DNA from: Pigmentiphaga litoralis
GTDB lineage: Bacteria > Pseudomonadota > Gammaproteobacteria > Burkholderiales > Burkholderiaceae_B
NCBI RefSeq assembly: GCF_014651835.1
Contig: NZ_BMXQ01000003.1
Location: forward strand, 372,001-436,000
Length of the DNA: 64,000 nucleotides
Reading direction: 5' to 3'
How positions within the stretch are numbered: the stretch's first letter is position 1; each line of letters begins with the position of its first letter. Both the position numbers and the translations under genes were made by a program. This document shows, in pieces, positions 8,001 through 17,031 of this stretch. Under the pieces are notes generated by a model, which saw only the letters and a program-made list of their open reading frames with translations, was not told the origin of the DNA and did not search any database.

Positions 8001-9173
8001 GTGTCAGACAGCAGCGAAAGCGACAACGAAAAGCCCCTAGCCCCCTCCCAACGGCGGCTGGATCAGGCACGCGAGAACGGCCAGGTCGTTCGATCGCGCG
8101 ACCTGTCGGGGGCAATGTCCACGTTCGCCTGCGTGTGCGCCGTGGTCGTGGCCGGCGGCCACATCTCCGAGCAGGCGATGGGCTGGATGAAGTCGTCGTT
8201 CGTCACGGCGGCAAGCATGGCGTCCACGACGCAAGATGATGCCGTCCTCGTCAATGCCGTCTACGAACTGATTGGCGCCGGCCTGTTGGTAACGGCGCCC
8301 GTCATGGTGGCAGGCATGCTCGCCGGGGTGGTCGGATCCGTGGCGCTTGGCGGCTTCCTGCTGTCCGGCAAGGCACTCACCCCCGATTTTTCCCGTTTGT
8401 CGCCCCTGAAGGGCCTCGGCCGCATTTTCTCGATGGCAGGCCTGGGTGAACTGGGCAAGTCCATCCTCAAGGTCGTGGTGCTGGGCGGCATTGCGGGCGC
8501 GCTGGTGTGGCAGGGCGTGCAGGAATGGCTCGCCCTGATGTCGCCGTCGCAGCCCCAGGCGCTGCTTACCCTTGGCAGTCTTCTGTCCAGCCACTCGCTC
8601 GCCATGGCCGGGGCGCTGTTCATCATTGCAGCGGCCGATGTCCCGCTGCAGTGGTGGAAGCACCACAAGCAGCTTCGCATGACGCTGGAAGAGGCCAAGC
8701 AGGAAAACAAGGAAACCGAAGGCGATCCGCAGGTCAAGGGCAAGATCCGGCAGCTGCAGCGTGAACGTGCACGCGCGCGCATGATGCAGGCCGTGCCGAC
8801 CGCCGACGTCGTCGTGACCAACCCCACGCGTTACGCGGTCGCGCTGAAGTATGACGATCGCCGCATGGGCGCCCCCCGCGTCGTTGCCAAGGGCACCGAC
8901 GACGTGGCGGCACGGATTCGCGAGATCGCGGCCCAGCACCGGGTGTTGCGCGTCGAAAGCCCGCAACTGGCGCGCGCCTTGCACAAATACGCCGAGATCG
9001 AACAGGAAGTGCCGACCGCGCTGTATCGCGCCGTCGCGCAGGTGCTTGCTTACGTCTACCAGGTGCGGGATCACGTACGCGGCCCGATGCCTGAACTGCA
9101 GCCCGTCGAAGTGCCCGAGGGCTGGGACCCGTTGGACGGTCACACGCCAGTTGATCTGCGGGGCCGTCGATGA
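8001..9173 (+). CDS. flhB: Flagellar type III export switch protein FlhB (NPTR variant)
   Basis: A 390-residue FlhB, counting from GTG 8001 with GGAAG just upstream; this start gives the usual acidic N-terminus before KPLAPSQRRLDQARENGQVVRSRDLSG. Four hydrophobic segments lie between residues 30 and 210, then a charged linker and the cytoplasmic substrate-specificity domain. The autocleavage motif reads NPTR (VVVTNPTRYAVALKYD) rather than the canonical NPTH; Asn and Pro, the scissile pair, are intact. The stop overlaps flhA by 4 bases (ATGA). Confidence 0.95.
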   Translation: MSDSSESDNEKPLAPSQRRLDQARENGQVVRSRDLSGAMSTFACVCAVVVAGGHISEQAMGWMKSSFVTAASMASTTQDDAVLVNAVYELIGAGLLVTAPVMVAGMLAGVVGSVALGGFLLSGKALTPDFSRLSPLKGLGRIFSMAGLGELGKSILKVVVLGGIAGALVWQGVQEWLALMSPSQPQALLTLGSLLSSHSLAMAGALFIIAAADVPLQWWKHHKQLRMTLEEAKQENKETEGDPQVKGKIRQLQRERARARMMQAVPTADVVVTNPTRYAVALKYDDRRMGAPRVVAKGTDDVAARIREIAAQHRVLRVESPQLARALHKYAEIEQEVPTALYRAVAQVLAYVYQVRDHVRGPMPELQPVEVPEGWDPLDGHTPVDLRGRR

Positions 9174-11257
9174 CCACGCGCTCGATCAAGGTAGGCGGCC
9201 TGGTGTTCAGCACCACGCAGCTGCGCGAAATGGGCATGCCGGCGTTCATTCTGCTGGTGCTCGGGATGATGCTGCTCCCGCTGCCGCCCTGGATGCTGGA
9301 CCTGCTGTTCACCTTCAACATCGCCATTTCCTTGCTCGTGCTGCTGGTGTCGACGTACACCAAGCGCCCGCTGGACTTTGCCGTCTTCCCGACTGTCATC
9401 CTGGTGACGACGCTGCTGCGCCTGTCACTCAACGTGGCATCATCGCGTGTCGTGCTGCTGCACGGGCACACCGGTCCGGACGCTGCCGGCAAGGTGATCG
9501 AGGCGTTCGCGACATTCCTTGTCGGAGGCAATTTCGCCGTCGGCGTGGTCGTGTTCCTGGTGCTGGTGATCATCAACTTTGTGGTGGTGACCAAGGGCGC
9601 GGGCCGGATCGCTGAAGTGTCGGCGCGATTCACGTTGGACGCGATGCCCGGCAAGCAGATGGCCATTGACGCTGACCTGAACGCAGGGCTGATCAACGAA
9701 GCCGCTGCGCGACAGCGTCGCTCGGACGTGTCGCGAGAAGCCGACTTCTACGGCGCCATGGACGGTGCGTCCAAGTTCGTGCGCGGCGATGCCATCGCCG
9801 GCATCATGATTCTGTTCGTCAACATCATTGGCGGGTTGCTGATCGGCGTCACCCAGCATGACCTGAGCTTTGCCGAAGCGGGTCGCAATTATGTGCTGCT
9901 GTCGATCGGCGACGGTCTGGTGGCCCAGGTGCCGGCGCTGCTGGTGTCGATCGCCGCAGGCTTGATCGTCTCGCGGGTTGGCGAGGGTGAGGACATCGGT
10001 ACCGAGGTGGGCCGGCAGTTGCTGGGCACGCCACAGGCCCTCGCATTGTCGGCCGGCATCATTGGCATGCTGGGCATGATCCCCGGTATGCCGAATCTGG
10101 CGTTCCTGTTGCTTGCAGGCTGCATGGGTGCTCTGGCATGGAAGCTGGCGCGCACACGCGCCGATGCCCAGGCCGCTGCCGTCGCCCCCGTGGTTCCCAA
10201 TGAACCGGCTGAAGCGCAGGAAGCCAGCTGGGACGACGTCAGCCACGTCGATACCGTGGGCTTCGAGGTGGGCTATCGCCTGATTCCCCTGGTCGACAAG
10301 ACGGGTGACGGCGATCTGCTCAAACGTATCAAGGCGCTGCGCAAGAAGTTCGCGCAAGACGTCGGCTTTCTCCCTGCGGCCGTGCACATCCGCGACAACC
10401 TGGAATTGCGCCCGGGTGGCTATCGCATCACCCTGAAAGGCGTGACGATTGGCGAAGGCGAGGTCCAGACCAATTGCTCGCTGGCCATCAACCCCGGCCG
10501 CGTCACACGTGAAGTGCAGGGCACGCCGACCCGCGATCCCGCATTCGGTCTGCCCGCGTTGTGGATCGATGCGGCCAGTCGCGAGCAGGCACAGGCGGCT
10601 GGCTATACGGTGGTCGACGTCAGCACCGTGGTTGCGACGCACCTGTCGCATCTGCTGCATGCGCACGCGGCTGAACTGCTGGGCCGCGGCGAACTGCAGG
10701 CGCTGGTCGATCACTTCACGCGCGCTAATCCCAAGATTCTTGAAGACCTGGTTCCAAAGCTGATGTCGATGGCAAGCCTGCAGCGCGTGCTGCAGTCCCT
10801 GCTTGACGAAGGCGTGCATATCCGCGACTTCCGCAGCATTGTCGAGACCCTGTCCGAACACGCGGTTCGCACGCAAGACCCGGCCGAGCTTACGGGCGCT
10901 GTCCGTGTCGCCCTGGGCCGCGCAATCACGCAGGGCATTTTCGGTTCGACCGGCGACGCCGAAGTGCTGGCGCTGGATCCCGAACTCGAACGCATCCTGC
11001 AGAACACCAGCGTCCGGCCGGGCGAACTCGGCGCCATTGAGCCGATGCTGGCCGAGCGCCTGTTGCACGAGGCGTCTGCCGCTGTCGACAAGATGGACGC
11101 GCTTGGCAAGCCTGCCGCGCTGCTGGTGCCTGACCGCCTTCGCCTGGGCCTTGCCCGATTGTTTCGCCGAACCGTGCCCCGCCTGAAGATTCTCGCGCAT
11201 TCCGAAATCCCGGAGTCGCGACTGATTCGCGTGGCCATGACGCTGGGTGGGCGCTAG
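9170..11257 (+). CDS. flhA: Flagellar type III export gate protein FlhA
   Basis: A 695-residue FlhA, normal for the family. The N-terminal half is a bundle of hydrophobic segments with the conserved loop RFTLDAMPGKQMAIDADL around residue 145; the C-terminal half is the cytoplasmic ring domain that docks chaperone-substrate complexes (GFEVGYRLIPLVD onward). It forms the export gate with FlhB and FliPQR, none of the latter being in this window. Translationally coupled to flhB (ATGA overlap). Confidence 0.97.
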   Translation: MTTRSIKVGGLVFSTTQLREMGMPAFILLVLGMMLLPLPPWMLDLLFTFNIAISLLVLLVSTYTKRPLDFAVFPTVILVTTLLRLSLNVASSRVVLLHGHTGPDAAGKVIEAFATFLVGGNFAVGVVVFLVLVIINFVVVTKGAGRIAEVSARFTLDAMPGKQMAIDADLNAGLINEAAARQRRSDVSREADFYGAMDGASKFVRGDAIAGIMILFVNIIGGLLIGVTQHDLSFAEAGRNYVLLSIGDGLVAQVPALLVSIAAGLIVSRVGEGEDIGTEVGRQLLGTPQALALSAGIIGMLGMIPGMPNLAFLLLAGCMGALAWKLARTRADAQAAAVAPVVPNEPAEAQEASWDDVSHVDTVGFEVGYRLIPLVDKTGDGDLLKRIKALRKKFAQDVGFLPAAVHIRDNLELRPGGYRITLKGVTIGEGEVQTNCSLAINPGRVTREVQGTPTRDPAFGLPALWIDAASREQAQAAGYTVVDVSTVVATHLSHLLHAHAAELLGRGELQALVDHFTRANPKILEDLVPKLMSMASLQRVLQSLLDEGVHIRDFRSIVETLSEHAVRTQDPAELTGAVRVALGRAITQGIFGSTGDAEVLALDPELERILQNTSVRPGELGAIEPMLAERLLHEASAAVDKMDALGKPAALLVPDRLRLGLARLFRRTVPRLKILAHSEIPESRLIRVAMTLGGR

Positions 11258-11307
11258 CCATGCCCGACCGCGTTTGCTCCATTACCGCTGTAGCTGGAAA
11301 CTGACCC

Positions 11308-12891
11308 ATGACATTCCGTAAATTCGTTGCTGCCTCGACCCGCGACTGCCTGCGCCTGATGCGCGAGGCGCTGGGTCCCGATGCGATGATCGTGTCCACG
11401 CGCCGCACGGCCGGCGGGGTGGAGGTGATCGGTACGCGGGGCGAGCCAGCGCCGGAGGCCCCCACGCCGGCACCGGCGCCTGCCCATGTGCAGACGCGGA
11501 CTCCGCAGTACGAACCCTCGCCGCTGGCTGCGACCAATCTGTGGGATGCCATGGAAGACGAGCCCGTGCGCCTGTCGCCGGCTGCGCGGGTGCTGGCCGA
11601 GCATGACCGGCCAGAAGGCTATCCACCCGAGCCGGCCGATCTGCCGCTGGCTCGGTGGCCCCAACTTGCAGAGCGCCAGATTCCGCACGTGGTTCGCTCG
11701 GCTCGCAACGAATACGCCAGCCACGCGCAACCCGCCCCGGCTGTTGAGGAACCTCGCGGCATGCCTTCGCATCGTCCCGGCCCGCCGTCGGCGTCGGCAC
11801 CGTCGGAATCCGAACGCAAGATGCGTGAAAGCATGGGCCTTCCCCGCGCAATCGACCTCCCGACCGCAGAGGCAAGCGCCCGCGCGCAGGCGTCGGCCAC
11901 GACGCGTCTGGATGATGGCGACCGCGCGGCCCTGGCTTCCGAAGTGTCAGAACCGATCATGAGCGAAATGCGCTCGATGCGCGGCTGGCTCGAGCACCAG
12001 ATGGATGCGCTGGCATGGCGCGATTCGACGCAGCGCGATCCGTCGCGCCGCACGCTGTGGCGCAAGATGGTCGACGGCGGATTCACGCCCGAACTCGCTC
12101 GCACGGTAGTGACCCATCTGCCTGAAGGCATGACCGAAGACCGTGCAGACGATTGGCTCGCAACCGTGTTGACGCGCAACCTGGCCACGGTCGATCCGAT
12201 CGACACGATGGTGGAACGCGGTGGCCGTTTTGCCATCGTTGGCCCGACCGGTGTCGGCAAGACGACGACCACGGCCAAGATCGCCGCCCACTGCGTCGTG
12301 AAGTATGGCGCGGCGGCCCTCGGCCTCATCACGACCGACCAGCACCGCATTGGCGCGGTCGATCAGTTGCACACCTTTGGCCAGATCCTTGGTGTGGAGG
12401 TCTATGCCGCGCGGGGGGCGTCCGATCTGGAAGCCATCCTGGCGGGCATGGGCGACCGCCGTCTCGTGCTGGTCGATACCGCCGGCATGAGCCAGCGCGA
12501 CGACAGCATGACGGATCACCTGCGCGCGTTGAATGTGTCGGGCGTGAAGCGGATTCTGGTCATGCCCGGCGGCACGCATGCCGAGCAGGCCGAAGACATC
12601 GTCCAGGCCTACAGCGCGGGTGGTCTGGCCGGACTGATCATGTCCAAGCTCGACGAAGCGGTGCGGGTGGGTGGCGTGCTGGATGCGGCGATCCGTCATC
12701 GAGTGCAACTGCAATTCGTGACGAACGGCCAGCGCGTTCCCGATGATCTGCACGTGCCCAATGCACCGGTACTGGTCCACCGCGCCTTGCGTCCGCGGCA
12801 TTCGCCCGTGTTTGCACTGAATGCCAATGAACTCGACTGGGCATGCATGCCCTCGGCGGCAGGCGCAGCCCTGCACGCAGCGAGCGTTTGA
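11308..12891 (+). CDS. flhF: SRP-family GTPase FlhF
   Basis: A 527-residue FlhF. It opens with FRKFVAASTRDCLRLMREALGPDAMIVSTRR, typical of the family, followed by a long Pro/Ala-rich variable B region, then an NG GTPase module with GPTGVGKTTTTAK near residue 312, TTDQHRIGAVDQL, VLVDTAGMSQRD and MSKLDEA. FlhF sets flagellar number and position at the pole in many bacteria. Normally flhG/fleN follows; here fliA follows directly, with no flhG in the window. Confidence 0.94.
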   Translation: MTFRKFVAASTRDCLRLMREALGPDAMIVSTRRTAGGVEVIGTRGEPAPEAPTPAPAPAHVQTRTPQYEPSPLAATNLWDAMEDEPVRLSPAARVLAEHDRPEGYPPEPADLPLARWPQLAERQIPHVVRSARNEYASHAQPAPAVEEPRGMPSHRPGPPSASAPSESERKMRESMGLPRAIDLPTAEASARAQASATTRLDDGDRAALASEVSEPIMSEMRSMRGWLEHQMDALAWRDSTQRDPSRRTLWRKMVDGGFTPELARTVVTHLPEGMTEDRADDWLATVLTRNLATVDPIDTMVERGGRFAIVGPTGVGKTTTTAKIAAHCVVKYGAAALGLITTDQHRIGAVDQLHTFGQILGVEVYAARGASDLEAILAGMGDRRLVLVDTAGMSQRDDSMTDHLRALNVSGVKRILVMPGGTHAEQAEDIVQAYSAGGLAGLIMSKLDEAVRVGGVLDAAIRHRVQLQFVTNGQRVPDDLHVPNAPVLVHRALRPRHSPVFALNANELDWACMPSAAGAALHAASV

Positions 12892-12942
12892 TGACCGGGA
12901 TGCACGACGTCGGCCCCGGCCCGACTTTATCTGGTGACGCGT

Positions 12943-13662
12943 ATGTATACCCGTGAAGGCGTGCTCGATCGCCAGGACAATATCGAGCAGTACATTCCGA
13001 TGGTCCGCCGTATGGCCCATCATCTGGTCGCGCGGCTGCCTGCCAGCGTACAGATCGAAGACCTGATGCAGGCCGGCATGATGGGGCTGCTCGACGCCCT
13101 GGGCCGGTTCGAAGAAGGCCTGGGCGCCCAGTTCGAGACCTACGCGACGCAGCGGATCAAGGGTTCGATGCTGGACGAACTTCGCCGTGGCGACTGGCTG
13201 CCGCGCAGCGTTCGCCAGACCCAGCGCAAGATCGAAGGCGCCATGCAGCGCGCCGAGCACAAGCTCGGCCGCGGCGCGTCCGACGCCGAAATGGCGACCG
13301 AGATGGAAGTGCCGTTGACGCAGTACCAGGAGATGCTGGCGGATGCGCGCGGCGCGCAACTGTTCTATTACGAAGACATGGACAGTGGCGAGGACAGCGA
13401 CAACTACCTCGACCGCCATGTCGTCGACCGGACAGGGGATCCGCATCAACGACTGTCGGATCGTCGGTTCCGTGAAGCGATCGTCACCGGCATCGAGCGT
13501 CTGCCCGAACGCGAGAAGCTCGTGATGGGCCTGTACTACGAACAGGAGATGAACTTCAAGGAAATCGCGGTGGTGCTGGGCGTGACGGAATCACGAATCT
13601 GTCAGTTGCATTCGCAGGCGGTTGCGCGTCTGCGCACCAAGCTCAAGGATTGGGGCAAATAG
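12943..13662 (+). CDS. fliA: Flagellar sigma factor FliA (sigma-28)
   Basis: A 239-residue sigma-28. Region 2 is visible at VRRMAHHLVARLPASVQIEDLMQ and FETYATQRIKGSMLDELR, region 4 at ERLPEREKLVMGLYYEQEMN and the helix-turn-helix VLGVTESRICQLHSQAVARLR. It transcribes late flagellar, motor and chemotaxis genes. ATG 12943, with GGTGA five bases before it, is preferred over GTG 12934 because MYTREGVLDRQ matches the usual FliA N-terminus. It is held inactive by the FlgM encoded just downstream on the other strand. Confidence 0.96.
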   Translation: MYTREGVLDRQDNIEQYIPMVRRMAHHLVARLPASVQIEDLMQAGMMGLLDALGRFEEGLGAQFETYATQRIKGSMLDELRRGDWLPRSVRQTQRKIEGAMQRAEHKLGRGASDAEMATEMEVPLTQYQEMLADARGAQLFYYEDMDSGEDSDNYLDRHVVDRTGDPHQRLSDRRFREAIVTGIERLPEREKLVMGLYYEQEMNFKEIAVVLGVTESRICQLHSQAVARLRTKLKDWGK

Positions 13663-13689
13663 CCGCCAGGCAGTAAAAGAGAAGCAATG

Positions 13690-13722
13690 AAAAAAGCGCC
13701 TTGAGCAGTCAGGCGCGTTTTT
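13690..13722. terminator. Bidirectional terminator between fliA and flgN
   Basis: GCGCCT (13696-13701) and AGGCGC (13711-13716) form a hairpin flanked by A6 on the left and T5 on the right, so it can stop transcripts from both converging operons. Confidence 0.75.
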
Positions 13723-13772
13723 ATAACAATCAGCTCAGTGCCAGGTGTCGGTATCGCTATGGGGACTCGCCA

Positions 13773-14144
13773 TCAGTACCGCGCGCCCAATCCCAACTGA
13801 CCATTGTTGGCGTACGACAGATCCGCACCACTGGCGTGCGCCAGGAACGCCAGGCGGCTGGTGGCGGACGCGGCCTGGAGATCAGACAGTTCCGCACCGA
13901 TTTTGGAATCCTGAGCGGCGGCTTCAAGGCGCACCCTGAAGGCTTCGCGAATGGCAGGCGAGCAATGTTCCAGCTGCACAAGCGCCTTGGGCATGGCTTG
14001 CTGCAACGCCAGCGTGGCATCGGCCAGCTTGCGGCTGGCAAGCTGGATACTATCCGCGTCGCGGGTGTGCACCAGTCCAGTCAGCGTTGCACTTGCCGCG
14101 GCAAAGCGGTCCAGCAGCACGGAAAAAGCGTCCAGCGTCATCAA
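13773..14144 (-). CDS. flgN: Flagellar export chaperone FlgN
   Basis: A 123-residue, mostly alpha-helical protein matching FlgN in size and position. FlgN escorts the hook-filament junction proteins FlgK and FlgL, both encoded in this window, to the export gate. Similarity within the family is low, so the call rests largely on context: it follows flgM with a 4-base ATGA overlap (14141-14144). It ends at LGLGARY. Confidence 0.85.
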   Translation of the reverse strand: MMTLDAFSVLLDRFAAASATLTGLVHTRDADSIQLASRKLADATLALQQAMPKALVQLEHCSPAIREAFRVRLEAAAQDSKIGAELSDLQAASATSRLAFLAHASGADLSYANNGQLGLGARY

Positions 14145-14428
14145 CGTCCCAATGTGTCTCGTTCAATTTCCAGCATCTTGTCTGCCACGGCTTCGGCATT
14201 CACTTGGAATTCGCCGTTCTTGATTGCCGTTTTGATGCGTTCGACATTTTCCAGATTCACCGGCGCCTGTCCGGCGCTGGTGCCGGCAAGCCGGCTCGAC
14301 AGCTTCGAAAGGTGCACCGATTCGCTTGTGGCCGAGTTCGGCGCAGCGCTGGCTTGCGTCCGGGCCTCGGTGGGCTCGTTGCGTGTCAGGTTGACTGGCG
14401 GCGAACCCTTTTGTGTGATTTTCACCAT
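14141..14428 (-). CDS. flgM: Anti-sigma-28 factor FlgM
   Basis: A 95-residue FlgM. The N-terminal half is disordered-looking (MVKITQKGSPPVNL, Thr/Ala/Ser-rich), while the C-terminal half VNLENVERIKTAIKNGEFQV and MLEIERDTLGR is the FliA-binding segment. It blocks FliA until the hook is finished and FlgM is exported. A perfect sigma-28 promoter lies 64 bases upstream, giving the usual feedback loop. Confidence 0.95.
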   Translation of the reverse strand: MVKITQKGSPPVNLTRNEPTEARTQASAAPNSATSESVHLSKLSSRLAGTSAGQAPVNLENVERIKTAIKNGEFQVNAEAVADKMLEIERDTLGR

Positions 14429-14491
14429 GTAACTCCGTCCAGGCGTGTCCGGGAAGAGGACTGAATGTCCAGCTTCGGACGATATCTAGCC

Positions 14492-14518
14492 TTATCGGCT
14501 CGTCATGCCGAAACTTTA
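14492..14518 (-). promoter_or_regulatory. Sigma-28 (FliA) promoter of flgMN, perfect consensus
   Basis: Read on the minus strand, TAAAGTTT (14518-14511), an 11-base spacer and GCCGATAA (14499-14492) match the sigma-28 consensus at every position. It lies in the 110-base gap between flgA and flgM. Confidence 0.93.
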
Positions 14519-14538
14519 GCACCGGCCCGGAAGCGAAG

Positions 14539-15285
14539 TTACAGGTTGACCTCGATCTCGCGATCGTCACGCATGGTGCCCGCCACGGTGCGCCCTGATT
14601 CCAGCTGCACGCGCGTGGACTGCCCCGGCGTTGCCTGCTGTAACAGCTTGCCGGCCGCCTTGATCATGAAACCGGGGCCGATCAACACCACTTGCACCGG
14701 CTCACCCGATGCCATGCGCGCACCGGATTGCAGTGCATCGGGCGGAATGGGTTCCCCGGCGCGCGCCTGCCGCACGATGCGTGAGCCAGCCAGTGCCTTG
14801 TCGTCGGTCACGACGCCGCGCGGCCAGGCGGCCATGTTGACGTCGCTATAAGTCCAATCGCCCGGTTGCACGACGGAACCCGGCGCCATGGGGCGCACGA
14901 AGATCGGTACCGAAACGAACAGCGCCACGTCGACAGGGACTCTGACTTGCCAGTTGGGCGTCGCACATCGAAGCCCGATGTACGTTTTTCCCCACACCCG
15001 TGTACCGGGAGGAAGGAAAACCTCGGGCTGGCACGGGGCGCGGGCAAGGCGATCTTCGAGCACTGATCCCAGCGAGATCTCGATCCGGGCGCCCAGGGCC
15101 TGGGCTTGCGCTTCGACGCGCTCGCGCAGCATCTGCTCGGCCTGTGCCGCCGGGCCACTGGCTTGCAACGGCGCAGCGGTGCGGGTTGCCGGCGCGGGCG
15201 CTGCTGCGTTCACCCCTGCACTCCACGCCAGGGCGAGGGCAGCAAGAAGGAGAGGGAGGCGTGTCATCAAGGCATTCCGGTTCAT
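14539..15285 (-). CDS. flgA: P-ring assembly chaperone FlgA
   Basis: A 248-residue periplasmic protein with a clear signal peptide (LPLLLAALALAWSAGVNAAA). The SAF-like C-terminal half contains VVQPGDWTYSDVNMAAWPRG, AGSRIVRQARAGEPI and ends with AGTMRDDREIEVNL, typical of FlgA. It assists assembly of FlgI into the P ring. Divergent from flgB, as in most Gram-negative flagellar clusters. Confidence 0.95.
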   Translation of the reverse strand: MNRNALMTRLPLLLAALALAWSAGVNAAAPAPATRTAAPLQASGPAAQAEQMLRERVEAQAQALGARIEISLGSVLEDRLARAPCQPEVFLPPGTRVWGKTYIGLRCATPNWQVRVPVDVALFVSVPIFVRPMAPGSVVQPGDWTYSDVNMAAWPRGVVTDDKALAGSRIVRQARAGEPIPPDALQSGARMASGEPVQVVLIGPGFMIKAAGKLLQQATPGQSTRVQLESGRTVAGTMRDDREIEVNL

Positions 15286-15383
15286 CAGGGATGAAGCACT
15301 CTACCGCGCGCCCCAATCAGCCATGTTGAAAACAGCACTGAAAAAAGAGGCTTACTCCGGGTTTAGTCCTCAACCCCACCCCG

Positions 15384-15399
15384 AATAATGGTTACGTCT
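15384..15399 (+). promoter_or_regulatory. Motif upstream of flgB shared with flhB
   Basis: AATAAT (15384-15389), one base, then GTTACGTCT (15391-15399). The same two blocks occur before flhB with a two-base gap. The site is 45 to 60 bases upstream of the flgB start in the 158-base flgA/flgB divergent region, where an FlhD4C2-dependent class II promoter is expected. Confidence 0.5.
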
Positions 15400-15443
15400 G
15401 GAAAAGTTTCCGCCCCCCTATCCCACCCGATCGTGGAGTCCTC

Positions 15444-15860
15444 GTGATCAGCCGTCTAAGTGATGAACTGCGTTTCAACGCACAATCGCTCGAATTGCGC
15501 GCGCAGCGCCAGGAAGTGCTATCCGCCAATCTGGCCAATGCTGAAACGCCGAACTTCAAGGCACAGGACTTCAACTTCAGCGACGCATTGCGATCCGCGA
15601 CGGGCGCGGGCAACGGGCCCTCCGTGGCGCCCGTCAACATGGCCACCACCAATTCTCGCCACTTGAGCGGCGACGCCAGTGCGGGCATCCCGGTTGCCTT
15701 GCAATACCGCACCCCCACCCAGGCTGCCATCGATGGCAACACGGTCGATCCGGACCTGGAACGCACCCAGTTCACCGACAACGCCATGCGGTATGACGCG
15801 TCGCTGCGCATGCTGAATGGTCAGATCCAGACTTTGCAGCGCGCCATTCAAGGCAACTAA
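15444..15860 (+). CDS. flgB: Flagellar proximal rod protein FlgB
   Basis: A 138-residue rod protein with the rod/hook family N-terminus ([39 protein letters not shown] has the [10 protein letters not shown] signature). GTG 15444 is supported by GTGGAG six bases upstream. First gene of the flgB-flgL run. Confidence 0.96.
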   Translation: MISRLSDELRFNAQSLELRAQRQEVLSANLANAETPNFKAQDFNFSDALRSATGAGNGPSVAPVNMATTNSRHLSGDASAGIPVALQYRTPTQAAIDGNTVDPDLERTQFTDNAMRYDASLRMLNGQIQTLQRAIQGN

Positions 15861-15871
15861 GGAAACCGACG

Positions 15872-16282
15872 ATGTCCCTCAACAAGGCATTTGAAATCGC
15901 CGGGTCGGCGCTGACTGCGAACAGCCAGCGCCTGAACACCGTGGCCAGCAATATGGCCAACGCCGAAAGCGTCAGCGGTCCCGACGGCGAGGTCTATCGC
16001 GCTCGCAAAGTGGTGTTCGAGTCCTACCTCGTGCCCGGCGCCGCCACGGGTGGGCAGGGTGTCCGGGTCCGCGAAGTCATGACGGATCCTGCACCGGCCA
16101 AGCGGCTCTACGACCCGCAGCACCCCATGGCCGATGGCGAGGGCTATATCAGCATGCCCAACGTCGAGATCGTTGACGAAATGGTCGACATGATTGCCGC
16201 GTCGCGCGCCTACCAGACCAACGTCGAAGTCATGAACACCGCAAAGACTCTGATGCAAAAAACACTGTCGCTAGGCAGCTAA
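15872..16282 (+). CDS. flgC: Flagellar proximal rod protein FlgC
   Basis: A 136-residue rod protein. It carries the family N-terminal motif [25 protein letters not shown] and the C-terminal [20 protein letters not shown] that packs in the rod helical core. Eleven bases after flgB. Confidence 0.96.
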   Translation: MSLNKAFEIAGSALTANSQRLNTVASNMANAESVSGPDGEVYRARKVVFESYLVPGAATGGQGVRVREVMTDPAPAKRLYDPQHPMADGEGYISMPNVEIVDEMVDMIAASRAYQTNVEVMNTAKTLMQKTLSLGS

Positions 16283-16291
16283 GGACCCACC

Positions 16292-16954
16292 ATGGCCGTT
16301 TCGAACGTTTCCAACGTCAGCAGTACCGATAACCAGTCGACCTCCAGTCTTGCCGCCACCAGCGCCAAGGAACTGTCCGATCGTTTCCTGACGATGCTGA
16401 CCGCGCAAATGCGCAATCAAGATCCGCTGAACCCGCTCGACAACGCGCAACTGACCTCGCAAATGGCGCAGATCAGCACTGTCACCGGGATCAGCCAGCT
16501 GAACACGACCATGCAGTGGCTCGGCTACAGCATGGGTTCGCTCCAGGCCACGCAGGCAACGTCGCTCATCGGCCGTCAGGTACTGGCTACCGGCAATACT
16601 CTCACGCTCGATGAGGGCAAGGGCACGGTCGGCTACACCGTGGCTGCCGATGCCGACAAAGCCACGCTGCAGGTCTACGACAAGGACAAGAATGTGGTTG
16701 CCACATTGCCGCTCGAAGGCAACACCGTGGGTACGCATACCTTCGAATGGGACGGCAAGACGGCCGATGGCAAGAAGGTGGCCGACGGCGCCTACACCTT
16801 CGACGTGCTGCTGGAACAAGGCGACAAATCCGCCAAGGCGGCGACGCTGGACGTCAAGGAGATCGCCGCTGTGCGTCCGTCCTCCAACGGAACAGTCGTG
16901 CTCGATTCCAAGGGCGCCTCGATCGACCTCGCCGACGTCTACCAGGTCTGGTAA
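16292..16954 (+). CDS. flgD: Flagellar hook-capping protein FlgD
   Basis: A 220-residue hook scaffold. The conserved N-terminal segment FLTMLTAQMRNQDPLNPLDN is followed by a C-terminal domain with FLIR-like beta fold (GTHTFEWDGKTADGKKVADG, AYTFDVLLEQG). FlgD caps the growing hook during FlgE polymerisation and leaves when the hook is complete. Confidence 0.96.
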   Translation: MAVSNVSNVSSTDNQSTSSLAATSAKELSDRFLTMLTAQMRNQDPLNPLDNAQLTSQMAQISTVTGISQLNTTMQWLGYSMGSLQATQATSLIGRQVLATGNTLTLDEGKGTVGYTVAADADKATLQVYDKDKNVVATLPLEGNTVGTHTFEWDGKTADGKKVADGAYTFDVLLEQGDKSAKAATLDVKEIAAVRPSSNGTVVLDSKGASIDLADVYQVW

Positions 16955-17031
16955 GCCAAGATTTTCCATCCGATCATGCCCAGGTGCGCCGCAGGCGGCG
17001 ACCGGCAACTCTTACTCTCGCAAGGCACATC

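Noticed and set aside
9440-11200. A 586-codon open frame on the minus strand
   Set aside because: Antisense to flhA; composition typical of a reverse-complement shadow.
13701-14432. A 243-codon plus-strand frame after fliA
   Set aside because: Antisense to flgN and flgM, and it begins inside the terminator hairpin.
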